A stretch of 64,000 bases of DNA, from positions 124,001-188,000 of the forward strand of contig CAKJVC010000012.1 of assembly GCA_918026815.1 (NCBI GenBank), read 5' to 3'. A program made the translations under genes and the position numbers. How positions within the stretch are numbered: position 1 is the first letter of the stretch; each line of letters starts with the position of its first letter. The notes beneath the pieces were generated by a model. That model was not told the origin of the DNA. It was given only the letters and a program-made list of their open reading frames with translations, and did not search any database. This document shows positions 49,799-61,550 of this stretch, in pieces. The DNA is from Chalara sp. BL73. Its lineage: Eukaryota > Ascomycota > Leotiomycetes > Helotiales.

Positions 49799-50926
49799 AA
49801 CTGCCGTGCCAGTCGATGCTGCGGGGGAAATGGTTAGATTGGGTTGGTAAATTACTGCGTCTTGAACGTAGAGAGAAAGTAGGCAGCACATAGAGTAGTC
49901 GCTGTTAAAGACAAACGAAAGTAGAATTTATATGTCGAAGTAAACACGTACCTAGTCTTAAAACGCTTTTGTTACCATCCTTGGAAAAGATTGTTCCAAA
50001 ACTGGCCGAACTCTAAACAAGGTCTTTTCTAGGCCAGGGCAAAAATATTAGCGTGCTAATAACACAACTGAAACTTCAGAGCGGCTGCTGTTTTGGAATA
50101 AAGGCTGTACTAGCACGGATAGGTCCCTAGCACAAAAAACTCTTTTCAACCGAAATCACTTGCACATTTACTATAAGGATATTTACAGTAAAAATAGTAA
50201 ACTTTAAAACGTTAAAACGTTAAAATGTTAAATCTAAAATTGTGAAAATTTTGAATAGTATTTGATATAATAATAGTTATTAGGATATACAAAAGTAGGA
50301 ATGCAGAAACGAACACGGCGATTTGATGGGCCGAACAAACCTTCGGCCCGGGCGAGTTCTCCATAGGTTGTAGGACAATATATGCTAGTCGGGCCGCCGG
50401 TCATCTCTCTTTTTTCCACCCTTACCCCTAACAAAAATTTCACAGCAGGTTTTATAGGGGCATACTCTAGAAAGCAATAATTTGAGTCATTGAAATTGCT
50501 TGAGGCTCTGTTGCAAACATAAAAAAGGATTTCGGCCCTTGACAAGCAACTAATATACAGACCCTGAGTGGTTAAGCCCTAGTAAGAAAGCACTCGGCTT
50601 TATCCAATATTTCCACCATTCAACCTTTATTACGGCGTGAAGGGCGGTGGGGTGGAGTGTATGGTAAGCCGCAATGCGCATTACAGATTATTACAAAGGT
50701 AATTAGTAATCACATAGTCCCCTTGTTCCCCCGCCTACCACCACCGCCACCCCCCGCAAATGGGTTATGGCTGTGCTCAGCTAAGCGAGCAGCCAGCAGT
50801 AGAGAGAAACTGAGTAGTACCAAGACCGCACCCTCTCTCCTTTATGTTGTCCCCTGGCTTACGGAACACCTACCTTCACCTTCAAGAATAAGAAAAAGGG
50901 GGGGGGAAGGAGCAACTGGACAGAAT
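49799..50926. other. Divergent intergenic region, MBL hydrolase / Zn2Cys6 regulator
   Basis: Promoters of both genes. AT-rich at 50140-50300, with a G-run at 50896-50907 just before the regulator start. No gene recognised. Confidence 0.45.
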
Positions 50927-53603
50927 ATGCAGCAAGCAGCCGTCGAGGTGACTCTCGATGCGACCACTGACCCACAACCATCCCTTCATGTAGGCCATGG
51001 CTTGCTACGTCGCGCGGCCTTTGCCTGCTCAGCCTGCCGGTCACGCAAGATCCGGTGCAATGTGATGCAGTGTCATCCACAGGCCTGCTCCAACTGCCAG
51101 CTCAATTGCACTAGATGCGATCTGCCCCCGAAGAGGTAGTCAACGCTTCCACAAACCCAGCTTGATGATCGTTGATATGCTGATATACAGGCCGAACCAC
51201 AGACCTCGTAAAAAACACCGGATAGCGGCCTCTGACAAGCCATCACCTCTAGAAGACACGGTGGGCACACCAAAGGACATGGCAGTGACAGGCATCGCCA
51301 CTAGCACATCCGACGCGAGTATGGCTCTACTTGAAGGCAGGCCAAGTGGCGGAACGACAGATTTTGCTATTACACCTCCATATTTCAACCGACATGCGGC
51401 GGCCGCGATAATAACAGACAATGCCGCCATGCCACTATTCAATCCAGCAGGGCCCTCGGGACAGAACTCATTTCCGGACAGGTCTGAATCTATGGCGAAC
51501 ATTCTTAGTGCAGAATATGAGCTCTACTTCGAAAATTTAGCTGAGATGGCCGTAAATGATTTCGGTTCGGCTTCGGCTTTGTCCCCTTCCCAAGGTCAAT
51601 TCACTGCCGAGCGCAACCCGACACCGATGGCGCAACCCTCGACGGTTATGTGCGAGAGCATCATGCACTTCGAATCACCATTTTGGTGGATTCGGAGTTG
51701 GGGGAAGCCTCCTTACGTAACCACATCTCACTGGGATGCGATGGTTGGCTTGAGCGTCATTTCGTTGCCAGACATACAATTCATCAAGAAGGCCCTGCGT
51801 CTATTCTTTATCTACTTCCAGCCCAGCTTCCCAGTGTTGAAGGAAGGTGATTTCTATCAAATTTTCCAGTCACCGCCTGCTAGCCGTAGTGATGCAACTT
51901 CCTCATACCGCTCCTCCCCCAGTGTCAGTCTAACTTTGGTCAAAGCAATCATGTTTGTTGCGAGTCCAGTAAGTCACTTCATTTCCGGTCTTTATCTATT
52001 ATAACTAACCACTCCCTTAGCTAATGGATAAGGCGGACGCCGTCATGCAAGGATTTGGTTCAATTCGTGAAATGTCGAGCGCATACTACATGCAAGCTAA
52101 GGTAAGTTTTGCTTTGGCTCTTGACTAAGAGGATAAAAGCTTATTGAACCTCTATACAGTCACTCTATGATATGGGTTGCGAAGAGTACAATCTCGCCCG
52201 TGTCCAAATCTGTGTCTTGCTCAGTATGTGGAGGTCTTGCTTCGGCGATCCTGCCGAGAATGCACGCTGGATCATAGAGGGCTTCGAGCGGATGCGCGAA
52301 AGTGGACCTTTGGCTAAGGCTGATGACGGATCAGCACTGCCTCTCCAGAACCCTCTGATTTGGCGAAGAGTACACTGCTGTTGGTATCTACGCGCATCAG
52401 GCCTAGTCGTTGGCTTGAAGGATACTAGCAGACCGGATGTTGTTCTTTCGCAGGCTCCTTCTGTGTCACTGTTAGACATGGAGGATGATATTAAGATACC
52501 TTTGTTCCTCACTCCAGAGACTAAGCGAATGGCGGCCGAATTTTTCGTCGCGCGTGTATCGCTTGCTGCGGATTGCACTATCCTTTGCCGCGTCATACTA
52601 AATCAACTCCACCGGCAACGCACCTCCCAAGATGGCGTTCACAACGAGCCACCTGCATCTATGCCAATAGTAGGATCTTTGTTAGGGAAAATCGAGGATT
52701 CAGAAATTTGCTTGAGAGAATGGAGATCGAAGCACAATCATCTCTTTGCACACGATCCAGATGTAAGGTGTTCAGCTAGCGGCAGTCGTGGCAATTCCCC
52801 TGACAGCGATGGCAATGGCCACTGGGATAATAGCGATGAAGAGATAAACACACCAGCGTTCATTATTGCCAAGAGCATGATGGTGTTATCCTACGAGTAC
52901 GCTGCCAGCTAGCTCAAGCCATCGGTTTCATACTAACTTCCGCCAGATTTGTGATATCAACCCTGCATCAGACAAGTATCAGTATCGATCGAAGTTCCGA
53001 CAGCTTATGGGCGACAGCTTTGCGAGAAACATCGCGTGCCGTACTTTGGGAGTCAATCAAGAAAACTATGGAGATTCTCAAGTGTCTTCATTCCAAGAAC
53101 CTGGCAGCCAAGATGCCTGTGGCCCTGTAAGAGAGCATTGCCTCCTGCGGATGAGCATTAATGGCGGAGGCTGACCCTCAGACAGTGTTAATTTCATATT
53201 GATTCCCTACTCAGTACACTCTCTATCCGTTAAAACTCGCGCCCGATTTAAGCCGACCTCCTTGATTGATCTCGGCATTTGCGCGAGCATACTTCAGTGC
53301 CTAGCAGAGCGTTACCCAGCCAGTGATTTCTTCCTGGAAGTTATTAACGCCTCTGTCTCGCTAGCGCATGATAGCATCAAAACTCTCGCCGAAACAGACA
53401 GCCTTGGAAGGGATGTACATTTAAGAAGACAAGAGGGGGGCAATTTTGGGGGAAAGCAGTTAGCTGCTACTTTAGACATGACACAAATAATGCCAGATCA
53501 ACCAGCCCTTCCACCGTCGTTGACGCATGCTGCGATAATCCGGTTCCAGGATATTTCCTTGGCAACCGGGTCTATAATGAGTGGCAAATCTAAGTGTATT
53601 TGA
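50927..53603 (+). CDS. Zn2Cys6 transcription factor
   Basis: Fungal binuclear zinc-cluster regulator, nuclear, probably controlling neighbouring genes. Exons 50927-51135, 51191-51968, 52021-52101, 52160-52896, 52947-53126 and 53186-53603 give 800 residues. The DNA-binding domain is at residues 34-64: CSACRSRKIRC, nine residues, CSNCQLNCTRC, with ligand cysteines 34, 37, 44, 54, 57 and 64 (CX2CX6CX9CX2CX6C). A basic linker RPNHRPRKKHR follows. The middle-homology (fungal-specific TF) domain runs from about residue 230: SLPDIQFIKKALRLFFIYFQ, FPVLKEGDF, LIWRRVHCCWYLRASGLVVG. It lies centrally in the cluster and transcribes away from the MBL gene, as pathway-specific regulators often do. Confidence 0.92.
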
Positions 53604-53885
53604 AAAAGCGAAGGCCGCACTACATCACTTGCAGGCAATGAGGGCTGTTTTTGAACAGGTCATACGATTGCTGTGATGTAGGAAGTGCTAATTTGTACTT
53701 TCCGTAACGCTTGCACTTTGTCGTCTGCATTTCATAGTTTGACATGTGATTCGTTTATATACAAAAATTGGACTCATGAGCCTCTCCCCTTTCAATCGCG
53801 ACGTGAAAGTATGGAGAATAACCTGCTAATGGCACATATTGCCTAGACTCACGAAGCCTTTCTCAATGTTTCTGGGACTCAGCCC

Positions 53886-55784
53886 TCAATTCCAAGTCGG
53901 CATGATTGTGCCCCCCTCACGGTGACGCAGGTCTTTACTTCCTCCGGCCTGCTCGGGTCTCGCCCATTGACTTGTCACCGTTTTCAACTGAGTGAAGAAA
54001 TTGATACTGGAGTTACCGAGGAAATAGTGGCCACCATTGTAACCCGCAATACTGCCTTTGTTCCCAGTGAACGCAAACATGGGCAGCGGTACGGGAATTG
54101 CAACGTTGATGCCAACCTGTCCAGCCTGAATGTGGCTTCGGAAGTGCTGTGCTGCAGAGCCACTCTGTGTAAACAGGGCAACGCCGTTTCCGTACCTGTT
54201 TTCGTTGATCAGGCGAATAGCTTCGTCTTCAGTGTCGACAGCTATGTGGACGAGTACTGGGCCGAATATTTCTTGCTGGTAGCATTGCATGTGAGGCCGA
54301 GCGTTTGTGATAATTGTCGGAGCTACCTGAGAAGGTTTAAAGCCGTCAGTTGACATATACACTTAAGTTCTTTGATAGACTCCAAATTTGATCCGTCCAG
54401 GTATAATGCAGGTGAGAAGATGAATAGAAAGGGCCGAGTAGTAAGCGACTTACAAAGTTTCCTTCGGGATATTTCTTTAGCTTAAAACCTCGGCCGTCAA
54501 GCAAGATAGTCGCGCCTTCAGCCTCAGCGGACTGAATCAGCCTTTCGATCCTGTCCCGGCTCTGCTTGGAGATGACGGGCCCGAGGTCAGATCCTGGTTC
54601 GAACGCAGCACCAACCTTCAACGCCTTCGCCTGCTCTACCAGCTCAGGGATCCACTCCTTCGCTTCTCCGATAGTAACAAGGACAGACAGTGCCATGCAG
54701 CGTTGTCCTGCAGCACCAAAGGCTGCGCCAACGATGGCATTCAGCGCGCTATTCTTATCTGCATCGGGGTACAGTGCAACATGATTCTTGGCACCTAGGT
54801 TCGCCTGGGCTCTCTTCCCTCTCAAAGATGCAGAAGAATATATATATTCTCCAGCTTTGTCGCCGCCGATGAAGCTGACAGCTCTAACTTCCGGCGCGGA
54901 GATGAGGAAATCGACCGTTTCTTTAGCCCCATGGACTACATTGACGACGCCGTCTGGGATGCCTGCCTCATGGGCGAGTTCGGCCAGGATCATGGTCGCG
55001 CTTGGGGTGCGTTCGGAAGGTTTGATGACAATGGTGTTTCCTGTGGCGATGGCGGTGGACATCATCCAAAGTGGGATCATTGCTGGAAAGTCTGGGAAGA
55101 TAATGAGATATCTGTCGAGATTAACCTTGGAACAAGCAAAGAAAATCACTTACTGAAGGGACAGACAGCGGCCACAACGCCTAACGGCTCCCTATATGTC
55201 CTTGTTTCCATGTCCTTGGCGACCTCCAACACATCTCCTATCCAGTGAGTGGGAATCCCGCACAGGTGCTCCGTAGCCTGGACCCCCCGATGAATTTCAG
55301 CCCTAGCATCCGCAAGGGTTTTGCCTTGCTCGATGCTGATGCTGATGGCGAGTCGATCTCGGTTCGCCTTGACCAGGTTGGCGAGTTTAAAGAGGACCTG
55401 CTGACGGTGCAAGACCGTCGTGTTGCGCCACAAAGAAAATGCTCTATCCGCGCTGGCGGCGGCAGCCTCGAGTTCTTCTGTGGTACTCTGCGCCGTACGT
55501 GAAACGACGTTGCCAGTTGAAGGATCGTGAACCTCGAACCATTTTGCGCCTTTCGAGAGAACAAATTGGTTGTTGAGAAAGTGAGGCACGTCTATGGGCT
55601 TAGCACGCGGTTGGTGGTTTGGTGCAAAGCTTGGAAATATCGTTGTCGGTGCGGCAGTGGAGGTGAGGCGTCTCGGTACATCAATGGAGCGATGGCTAAC
55701 AAGAGACAAAGGGGCATACAAAGGTCGAAGATGGACTGCTGCAGGATTACGAGCTCCTCCGAGGGCAATTGCGAAGCGCGACAT
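53886..55784 (-). CDS. mmsA: Methylmalonate-semialdehyde dehydrogenase-type ALDH
   Basis: CoA-acylating aldehyde dehydrogenase: (methyl)malonate semialdehyde to propionyl- or acetyl-CoA, in mitochondria. Exons 55154-55784, 55091-54454 and 54326-53886 give 569 residues. The Arg/Ala-rich N-terminus (MSRFAIALGGARNP) looks like a mitochondrial presequence. Motifs: FNFPAMIPLWMMSTAIATGN, AVSFIGGDKAGEYI, LGAKNH and the catalytic Cys342 in GAAGQRCMALS; it ends with the family tail INFFTQLKTVTSQW. One copy of this enzyme is normal in valine and inositol breakdown; one placed in a cluster suggests the pathway ends in a (methyl)malonate semialdehyde or a related aldehyde. It shares a short divergent promoter with the iron-dependent dehydrogenase. 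Confidence 0.93.
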
Positions 55785-56149
55785 GATATAATCTGCGGCA
55801 CTAAGGGGGTCTGTTCTTCAGTCACTCCAAATGCATCCTGGCGGTAGTTGATATGGGAATGCTAGAGATGAGCGACATTATCAGATCTTTACACCGTCTA
55901 AGTTCCGCGGCAATTCCTAATTCGGTAATCGAAGAGAGCCGCCAACATGCCGTGGCTGAATCCGTCGGTCCGTCGGCTTGGTCTTAAGGCCTGGACAAAG
56001 AATGTAACCAACATCAAGTATTCATCTCGCCTCCCTGCACAGCAAACCGCCACTGAGCAATGATTAGAATCTAAATAATTGGATGTTAGAGCCGGTAGCA
56101 TCGTGCAACTTCCACTTTTGCGGTTCTAACACCATAATCCACGCAACAT
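55785..56149. promoter_or_regulatory. Shared divergent promoter, ALDH / iron-dependent ADH
   Basis: Only 365 bases separate the two start codons, so the pair is likely co-regulated. Confidence 0.55.
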
Positions 56150-57436
56150 ATGACCATGGCGCCAGCTCAGGAGATGTACGAAGCACCATTCCTCGAAGCG
56201 CCAGATGGCCCCTATATCTCATACAGTGTGCCGTTCTGGGAATCTGCAGCAAGACATATCGACGGGAAGAGGGTTTGCATCCTCATGTCAGGCTCGTTGT
56301 ATCACAACACCAACTCTTTCCAACAGCTTTCAAGCGCCATTGGTGAGAATCGAATAGTACAGGTTCACCACAGCTTGAGACCACATACATTCTGGTCTGA
56401 AGTCCTCGGTATTGTTGCTCGCGCTCGCGAGACACAACCTGATACGCTGATCACTCTGGGAGGAGGAAGTCTGACAGACATGGCAAAAGTCGTTGCCTTG
56501 GTATGGAACATTTGCCTGCTCTGACCGACAAACGATGACCTCTGCTAATGAACATAATCCAAGGCTGTGATAAACGGAGCAGACTCGTTCTCTACTCTAT
56601 CCGCGCTACAGGCTCAAAGTATAACCCATCAGAAATCGCTCAGGCCTGCAACAATGCGCATCGTGTGCATACCAACCTCTCTTTCTGGAGGCGAGTACTC
56701 GAGCATCGCAGGCAGTACCAACGACGAGACACACCATAAAGCTGGCTTCTCCCACCCCTCAATAGGGCCATCTCTCATCATCCTCGACCCGGAACTTTGC
56801 AAGGCAACACCACTTCGAACTTGGCTCAGCTCAGGCGTCCGCGCCGTCGACCACTGTGTGGAGGCAATCTGTTCTCTGCAATCGAATGTAGAAAGCGACA
56901 TTGCTGCCGAAAAGGGCCTTCGCATGCTGCTGCCCGGTTTGCTCGATTGCAAGGCTGATCCTTTATCAGTAGCCTCACGACTGCAGTGCCAGCTTGGAGT
57001 CGTGGAATCCATGAAGGCTGTTAGAGGACAGGTACCCATGGGTGCCAGCCACGGCATCGGTCACCAGTTAGGCGCTCTAGGCGTGCCGCACGGCGAGACA
57101 AGCTGCATAATGCTGCCTGCCGTCTTGAGATATAACGAATCTGTGAATGGTGACCAACAAAAGAAGGTTTGTGATATTCTGTGGTCGGAAGAGCGTGTTG
57201 CCACGTTGTTGGAAGGAAAGGGCCACCAGCGAAGCACGAGTGATCTCCCTACCGTCATGGATTTGGTCATCCGGGAGTTGGGCTTACCGCGCTCACTAAA
57301 GGAAGTTGGAATAAATCTGGATGGCATTCAAAGCCAGCTGGCTGGATCTGCCCTCAACGACAAATGGTGTCAGTCTAATCCCATTCCATTGAAGACTCTA
57401 GAACAAGTTGTGAGCATCCTGAAAATGGTGCGGTGA
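56150..57436 (+). CDS. Iron-containing alcohol dehydrogenase, maleylacetate reductase type
   Basis: NAD(P)H-dependent, metal-dependent dehydrogenase. Exons 56150-56500 and 56563-57436 give 407 residues. The nucleotide-binding LITLGGGSLTDMAKVVAL and IPTSLSGGEYSSIAGSTND lie in the N-terminal half. Metal-binding histidines are expected in GVRAVDHCVEAICSL and ASHGIGHQLGALGVPHGETS. The last string closely resembles the maleylacetate reductase signature (HGLGHKICHVLGG...LPHAET), which distinguishes this branch from lactaldehyde or glycerol dehydrogenases. Maleylacetate reductase gives 3-oxoadipate in hydroxyquinol and resorcinol breakdown; here it may act on a related 4-oxo acid. ATG 56150 is followed by a second ATG at 56156; either could be used. 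Confidence 0.9.
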
Positions 57437-58039
57437 TACTTAAGGATGATTTCGAGTTGAACGTGGTAATTGTCTGTCGACAAGAATTCTCGTCTTTCTG
57501 CTGTGAAGTGCTGGTTTTTTGTGTTGACTGGTGTTCCAATTTTTTAATTTTTTAGTTCATTCACCTTCTTGCCCTAGAACAATAAAATTTCCCAGAAACA
57601 TCTGCTCGTCATTTTCGCCGAAGCTGCCACAGTGATAACGAAAGAGGTTTGCCCCAATGTATGCGGTAAGAACAAGCCATACTTTCGGATATATTGGTCA
57701 ACTAAACGTGACACACAATCCCTTTTGACCGTGCCGCAGCTTCGTTCTCCCACTCGCTGAGCTTTGAGGTAGTCCGTCGTTCTGGCTCCGCTAACTTTTC
57801 TCCTGTAACGTAGCATCCCGGTATATCGCAACCCCGCCTATAGAGTGACAGCTTCTTTAGCTGTGCTTTATCTGTTTCGGGCCCGGCCCGTCGGCATTTC
57901 TTTGTCTTGGAGTTGGCCCGTCAGCAGAATGCCAACCCAACATATCTAGTATGGCACGCACTCCTAATCATCTATACGCAGGTTTCTTGGAGTTACCAGG
58001 TGGACCAATTTAATCATCGTTCACTGTACAATCTACGTA
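57437..58039. other. Intergenic, nothing recognised
   Basis: Fe-ADH 3' region and esterase promoter. No gene seen. Confidence 0.5.
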
Positions 58040-59304
58040 ATGGCAGTTTCTTCCGTAACTCTAGGGGAAACCCTTGGCTTATCAGATATCGATACCGAAT
58101 TCGAGGAGGTAAGTAAATTGTTGCCGTAGGTCAGTACCTATAAGAACAGCAACAAACGGGACTAATCTGGCTTTTCTAGCTCTTAGGAACTCTGAAGGCG
58201 ACTTCACTACCAGTCGATGCCGATTTATCCATCATCCGTACTGCTCTGATCGCGTTAAAGAAGGCATCAAATGCAAAATTTCCAGACTTAGGCGCAGGCA
58301 TCAAAATAGATGATCGGAAAATTTCCGTTAGAGATAGCGCTGAAATCGGGATCCGTCTCTATTCACCCCAAGACAGCTCGGAGTCTGACCTGAGGCCCGG
58401 TTTCGTCATGTTCCACGGCGGTGGGTTTGCCTTCGGAAATCTTGATAGCGAGGAGATCACCTGCAAATTACTCTGTGAACGACTCGGTATCGTTGTAATT
58501 GATGTCGATTATCGGCTTGCTCCGGAAAATAAGTTTCCTGTAGGACTGAACGATGCCTACGATGCCGTGAAATGGGTAAGGAAGTGCCCAACTAAACCAC
58601 ATGGCTTGATCACTAATAGTGTCTCCCTTTCTCTGCGAAGGTGGCAGAACACGCTAGAAATTTAAACATCGACCCAAAGAAAGGCCATCTCGTAGGCGGA
58701 CACTCGGCTGGTGCAAATCTCGCAGCAGTGATAGCTCACCGGTTGAGAGATGAAGCATTTGAGCCTCCATTGACAGGTTGCTACCTAGATATGCCAGGAT
58801 TAATTCAAGAATCTGCGGTTCCGAGCGAACTCCAACCGTATTATTTGAGCTATGAACAGAATAAGAATGCGCCAGTCTTGCCACGGAGGCTCATTGAGGC
58901 CACCTTTGGTAAGTTTTGATTTCCGTGCTCCACAAAAAAGGTTACGAGAAACGTGCTTCTCTTCCTTTCCCTTTGTTGCCTCAAGAACTGACCAAACCAT
59001 GGCGGGCTACACAGCATACTACGGAGGTGATGGTCTCAACCCAGAGGTCTCACCGCTCCTCTACTCCCATAAGGGGTTGCCGCCTGTGTTTCTTAAAGTC
59101 GCTGGCCTCGACCCACTCCGTGACGAATCCTTGATTTTCGAGAAGCAACTCCGCGATGTCAACGTCCCAGTTCGCATCAAAGTGTATGCCGGTTTGCCCC
59201 ACTCATTTACTAATACCTTTCCACAACTGTCGGCCAGCGCAAGGTCACGCGAGGATACTGTGTATGGTGTAGCATGGCTTCTTGGCCACGAAAATACTGT
59301 ATAA
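58040..59304 (+). CDS. HSL-type alpha/beta hydrolase (esterase/lipase)
   Basis: Hormone-sensitive-lipase-family esterase. Exons 58040-58108, 58180-58575, 58641-58908 and 59015-59304 give 340 residues. The oxyanion motif HGGGFAFGN lies at about residues 119-127; VVIDVDYRLAPENKFPVGLN follows. The nucleophile elbow GHSAGAN holds the Ser; the acid is in AGLDPLRDES and the catalytic His in YAGLPHSFTN. The fourth exon starts at 59015 because it is the only acceptor that keeps frame to YYGGDGLNPEVSPLL. No signal peptide, so likely intracellular. In the cluster it could hydrolyse the ester or lactone made by the BVMO. Confidence 0.88.
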
Positions 59305-61550
59305 AAGGTGCAACTGGTATCTGATAACAAGAATGGGAAAACGAAAGCGCCTTAAGCTGAGAGAAACTCGCATTTATGGCATGGGGTTGGAGAGCTGGAT
59401 GTGGAAACCAGATGGTGATTAGAGAGGGGAAAAAAAATCTGATTCAAGATATGATATTCAAATTTATTACTGAGACACTTGCAACTACTATATACTCCGC
59501 CAAAGCTTGCTGTCGACACAGTGCTGCCTTTGTTCTTTGCTCTCCTTATATAGTATATTGCAAGCATGCAACTTCAACATCCACACGCACGACCCTCCGA
59601 TCCAGTTCCTTAACTGTCCTTCACCATCTAATTGACGGTTGAAGAATTGATCTCTCCATTCTATGATCCTCGCATGGGAAACACCTTATTAATGACTCTG
59701 AGCTATTCGCAACCTACGTCAAGGCCGTATGCTTAGAGGGCCACGAAGTAGGATCGCATCATTAGAAAGGACAAACAGAGAGGAAGAGAGTGGCCCGGGA
59801 GGAGGTTGGAGGCCAAAGAATAATGTAGTGGCTTCACGGGAAGAACGAAGAAGAGCGCAGTTTGTGGCCAATATCCCAGCCACCGCCTGTGATTGGGATA
59901 TGAGAGGGTATTGGCCAGGTAAGGGAGGCCCGCGAGATACTGAAAACTTTAGTCGCAATTCTACAACAACAGTAGGTATGGCAATTGCTGAGATTGAATG
60001 TTCGAATAGACTCGCAAACCGGCGACCGAAAGATCAGCCCATGAGGCGTTGCTGAAGGGAAATGCGGGGTATGTCGCCGGCGCTGTGCCTCACAACGAAC
60101 GTCATATAATTTGACAAGCCTTTGCTGATATGACTTGTGAAGTGATTTTGTGTCCCCCGACGGGAATGAGTAAGCTGACAGCCTCTTTGACGTCCGAGGG
60201 CATTCAGAATCACTGTTCGCAGCTTGGAATGTAAGCTTGTGTAAGTATAATAGAGTTCCATGGACTGTCACCAAGGTCTAGGCCTTATTGAAGGTCCACA
60301 TATTTGACGAACCTTTGGCCTTGGTCGCAACCGAAAGGCGGCTAAAAACGCTTGAGAATTGTTTTGCAGTCCTTCAATATATGCCTTCTGGTGCATAAGT
60401 AGTCTGCAAGATATATCCGGGGTATTAGCAACTCAACTAGATGGCACTGGAAGCTCAGAATGATGAAAATGCTAACTCTTGTCCCTGATCTAGTCTAAGA
60501 TGATGGAATATCGATCATGGTTCAGCATTTAGTGTAGCAAGGCTGGGCCATGAGCTGTGCTTGCTCCGATTTCTGCAAACCTGTATCTCTGTCAGCTTCT
60601 GAAACAGGTCTAAAGACTACATGCGATTATTGAGGCTGAGGAAGGAAATTTTGTTATCTCCGATGACTGTCAAGATTCTTACTTGGTATATCCATTCATT
60701 CAATTAGACTTAGAATTCGGAAAGTCTAAAAATTGTAACCGGCGAAAGTTAAGCCGAATTGCCGAGTATACAATCTCAAGGTGAGCAGAGCCTTTGCGCA
60801 GCCAAAGTATACATCCTTACGGTCAAAAATAATTTAATGCTTAGGCAATCCATGGGGAAGGAATCACTCGGAGCTGTCCTGCAATAAACTTGAGGATTGA
60901 GTCATATTCTTCTATCGTTTGTCAGGTTTACATTGGTGATACCTCAACTATATATAAAACATCGGTCGGCGAGATCGCATATCATGCAAATATGGTTTGC
61001 AACTTGCCAATCGCTTCGATGCAGTCATTCGGCAACATTAGCTTCTAGAAGCTCTGTAGTAAGCTCTATAAAAAGCCAGCAGGCTACCTAGGGACTTCTG
61101 GGGCACTGTTGGGTGCTGCCTAATGGGAAGGCTTCAACCTGTGCGACACTGTTCCAATAACGCAGCTCGCATGAATGCTCCTCTTCCCGGTTGCTTGCAT
61201 GCCAAAATATCAAGCATTTAGTTTTGCTCGAGATATCTGGCTGTGCAATTCATCAATAAATCTTAAATCATTAAATATTCTCTGCAGTCATCTTTTAAAC
61301 TTAAATCATATGCTGGTTCGATCTAAGAAGCATTGCTCTTATATCCGAGCCACAAGGGAAAGCAAAATATTTATTTGACAATGACCTCAATTATCAGACG
61401 ACTAATCAGTAGATTTTAAGATTGGAGTAGGAGAATTTTTGTTACAAAACTTGAGGCTTCAAGTCAACGATACGGACTTGTCGCACATACCGGCACATGA
61501 GGTCATCCCAAGACGTCGTGTAATCTTTGACAACACCCGACCATTTGGTT
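59305..61550. other. 2.2-kb intergenic region, nothing recognised
   Basis: Esterase 3' side and P450 promoter. Open frames on both strands lack family matches and splice logic. No tRNA or transposon seen. Confidence 0.45.

Noticed and set aside
59305..61550. Several open frames of 60-150 codons on both strands
   Set aside because: No start context, splice logic or family signal; composition like that of non-coding sequence.
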